A stretch of DNA of 64,000 nt from Streptomyces piniterrae. Its GTDB lineage: Bacteria > Actinomycetota > Actinomycetes > Streptomycetales > Streptomycetaceae. Each line of letters starts with the position of its first letter. The stretch's first letter is position 1. The stretch is taken from contig NZ_SUMB01000002.1 in assembly GCF_005048155.1 (NCBI RefSeq), forward strand, positions 682,001 through 746,000, read 5' to 3'. The notes beneath the pieces are model-generated. The model did not search any database and was not told the DNA's origin. It worked only from the letters and a program-made list of their open reading frames with translations. The position numbers were made by a program, and so were the translations under genes. Positions 62,422-64,000 of the stretch are shown here, in pieces.

Positions 62422-63579
62422 GTGCTCACGAGGAACTCCGCAGACGTCATCGTCGTCGGGGCGGGTGTGATCGGCGCGGCCTGCGCCTACTACGCCGCCC
62501 GGTCCGGCCTCCGCGTCACCGTGCTCGACCGTGGCCCCGTGGCCGGCGGTACGACAGGGGCCGGCGAGGGCAACCTCCTGGTCTCCGACAAGGAGCCGGG
62601 CCCCGAACTCGAACTGGCCCTGCTGTCCACCGCGTTGTGGCGGGAGCTGGCCGAGGAACTCCCGCCGGAAATCGAGTACGAACCCAAAGGCGGGCTGGTC
62701 GTCGCCTCCGACGAGGCGGGGATGGCCGCACTGCGGGACTTCGCGGCCGGGCAGCGCACGGCAGGCGTCACGGCCGACGAGGTCACGGGCGACCGCCTGC
62801 ACGACCTGGAACCCCACCTCACCTCAGGCCTGGCGGGTGGCTTCCACTACCCCCAGGACGCCCAGGTGATGCCGGCGCTCGCCGCCGCGCATCTGCTGCG
62901 CGCGGGCGGCGACCGTATCCGGCTTCGCCTCGGTGAGGAGGTCACCGGACTTCTCACCGGGGCGGCCGGCGAGATCCGGGGCGTACGGACGGCGACCGGG
63001 GAGCTCCACGCCCCGTATGTGGTGAACGCCGCCGGGTCCTGGAGCGGCGACCTCGCCCGCCTCGCCGGTGTGGAGCTGCCCGTACGGCCCCGCCGCGGTT
63101 TCGTCCTGGTCACCGAGCCGCTGCCGCGCGTCGTGCGCCACAAGGTGTACGCCGCCGACTATGTCGCCGACGTGGCCAACGGCTCCGCCGCGCTGCAGAG
63201 TTCGGCGGTGGTGGAGGGCACCGCGGCGGGGCCGGTCCTGATCGGCGCCAGCCGGGAGCGGGTCGGCTACGACCGCACGCTCTCCGTCGAGGTGCTGCGG
63301 CGCCTGGCGGCCCAGGCCACCGCGCTCTTCCCGGTGCTCGCCGGGGTCCGGGCGATGCGCACCTACGTCGGCTTCCGCCCGTATCTGCCGGACCACCTGC
63401 CCGCCGTCGGCCCCGACCCGCGCGTCCCCGGCCTGCTGCACGCCTGCGGCCACGAGGGCGCGGGGATCGGGCTCGCCCCCGCCACCGGGCTGGCCGTCGC
63501 ACGCTCGCTGACCGACGGTGAACCACCGCTCGACCTCACCCCGTTCAGGCCGGAACGCTTCCCCTCGGCCGCCACCTGA
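62422..63579 (+). CDS. FAD-dependent amine oxidase (D-amino acid/hydroxyproline dehydrogenase-like)
   Basis: 385 residues from GTG 62422. ADVIVVGAGVIGAACAYYAA carries the FAD-binding GxGxxG, RRGFVLVTEPLPRVVRHKVY is the DAO-family middle and LHACGHEGAGIGLAPATGLA is the C-terminal FAD site. With the following 2Fe-2S protein, it matches the beta and gamma subunits of multi-subunit D-hydroxyproline or sarcosine-type dehydrogenases. No ribosome site: the operator motif ends 3 bp before the GTG. The large subunit should lie just beyond the right edge. Confidence 0.88.
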   Translation: MLTRNSADVIVVGAGVIGAACAYYAARSGLRVTVLDRGPVAGGTTGAGEGNLLVSDKEPGPELELALLSTALWRELAEELPPEIEYEPKGGLVVASDEAGMAALRDFAAGQRTAGVTADEVTGDRLHDLEPHLTSGLAGGFHYPQDAQVMPALAAAHLLRAGGDRIRLRLGEEVTGLLTGAAGEIRGVRTATGELHAPYVVNAAGSWSGDLARLAGVELPVRPRRGFVLVTEPLPRVVRHKVYAADYVADVANGSAALQSSAVVEGTAAGPVLIGASRERVGYDRTLSVEVLRRLAAQATALFPVLAGVRAMRTYVGFRPYLPDHLPAVGPDPRVPGLLHACGHEGAGIGLAPATGLAVARSLTDGEPPLDLTPFRPERFPSAAT

Positions 63580-63624
63580 GACCGCCCACCCGCCCCGACA
63601 CCGACGTCACCGCCATGACGGCAT

Positions 63625-63676
63625 TGACCGCACGACCGCAATGACAGCAATGACCGTACGACCGCAATGACCGCCA
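63625..63676. repeat. Two 26-bp tandem repeats upstream of the 2Fe-2S gene
   Basis: 63625-63650 and 63651-63676 share 22 of 26 positions by eye (TGACCGnACGACCGCAATGAC core). They fill half of the gap between the FAD enzyme and the 2Fe-2S protein. Confidence 0.8.
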
Positions 63677-63690
63677 AGAGAGGACGACCC

Positions 63691-64000
63691 GTGGCCCGTA
63701 CCCCCGCCGAGCTGGTCGGCGCCCAACCCGGTCCGCCGTTCCAGATCACGTTCGACGGGCGCGCCGTGACCGCTCTGCCCGGCCAGTCCGTCGCCGCCGC
63801 ACTGTGGGGAGCCGGGATCCTGGCCTGGCGCACCACCCGCGGCAGCGGGCGCCCGCGGGGGGCGTTCTGCGGCATCGGCCAGTGCTACGACTGCCTCGCC
63901 ACGATCAACGGAGAGCCCAACCGGCGCGCCTGCCTGGTACCGGCCCGGCCGGGGGACGCCATCACCACTCAGGAAGGACACGGCCGTGCCGCTCTCGGCG
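63691..64000 (+). CDS. 2Fe-2S ferredoxin-like subunit (3' end outside window)
   Basis: 103 codons visible from GTG 63691 (AGAGGA upstream), no stop before the edge. Begins MARTPAELVGAQPGPPFQIT, then FDGRAVTALPGQSVAAALWG, the plant-type ferredoxin fold. Cluster cysteines are at residues 60, 65, 68 (FCGIGQCYDC) and 81 (RRACLVP), all four present. This is the gamma-type subunit that passes electrons from the FAD enzyme. A GTG-initiated gene appears to start near 63986 in another frame, probably the next subunit overlapping this one. Confidence 0.87.
   Translation, partial: MARTPAELVGAQPGPPFQITFDGRAVTALPGQSVAAALWGAGILAWRTTRGSGRPRGAFCGIGQCYDCLATINGEPNRRACLVPARPGDAITTQEGHGRAALG

Overview
The window is high-GC actinobacterial DNA and reads as Streptomyces. 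The evidence is strong third-position GC bias, frequent GTG starts, a complete four-gene conservon (cvnA-D), SARP and LuxR-type multidomain regulators, stop/start overlaps of the ATGA, GTGA and TGATG kind, and one rare TTA (bldA-type) leucine codon. It carries several decayed genes and many short tandem repeats, which fits an accessory, arm-like chromosomal region. The species cannot be named from the sequence.

Left part (1-24.6 kb): a truncated APC permease; a GNAT acetyltransferase; a zinc-starvation pair (cysteine-less ribosomal protein L32 and a CobW GTPase) behind a Zur-like box; a LysE exporter; the conservon; an orphan sugar-type lipoprotein; two APC permeases; remnants of a response regulator, an ATP-binding anti-sigma-like protein and a LAL regulator; a hydrolase/membrane-protein pair beside an NB-ARC/LuxR regulator; a TAXI lipoprotein facing a two-component system; and an MHS-type symporter.

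Middle part (24.7-42.4 kb): an HxlR regulator; a three-gene operon of an unknown protein, a MoxR AAA+ ATPase and an HExxH/vWA protein; a 51-residue secreted peptide; and, divergent from it, a 48-residue ORF with 13 consecutive arginines, a strong hairpin, an ABC exporter and a coupled Ser/Thr kinase. I regard this last set as the best candidate for an undescribed system. Then come an ECF sigma/anti-sigma pair beside a cupredoxin lipoprotein, a YVTN beta-propeller, and two coupled stand-alone condensation-domain proteins followed by a SARP.

Right part (42.4-64 kb): an alpha/beta-hydrolase-like secreted protein; a TetR regulator beside an NAD(P)-binding protein, a PPOX-fold protein and a haloalkane dehalogenase; an NmrA protein divergent from a WYL regulator across 18-bp tandem repeats; a frameshifted GNAT; a kinase-fold protein; an IS982-like remnant; an I36-type secreted protein; a membrane protein; an amidase behind an array of palindromes; and a large lipoprotein. 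Last is a peptide-uptake and catabolism locus: a five-gene oligopeptide ABC operon divergent from Xaa-Pro aminopeptidase, an FAD amine oxidase and a 2Fe-2S subunit. It is probably a proline/hydroxyproline-peptide utilisation locus, and two of its upstream regions share an operator-like motif.
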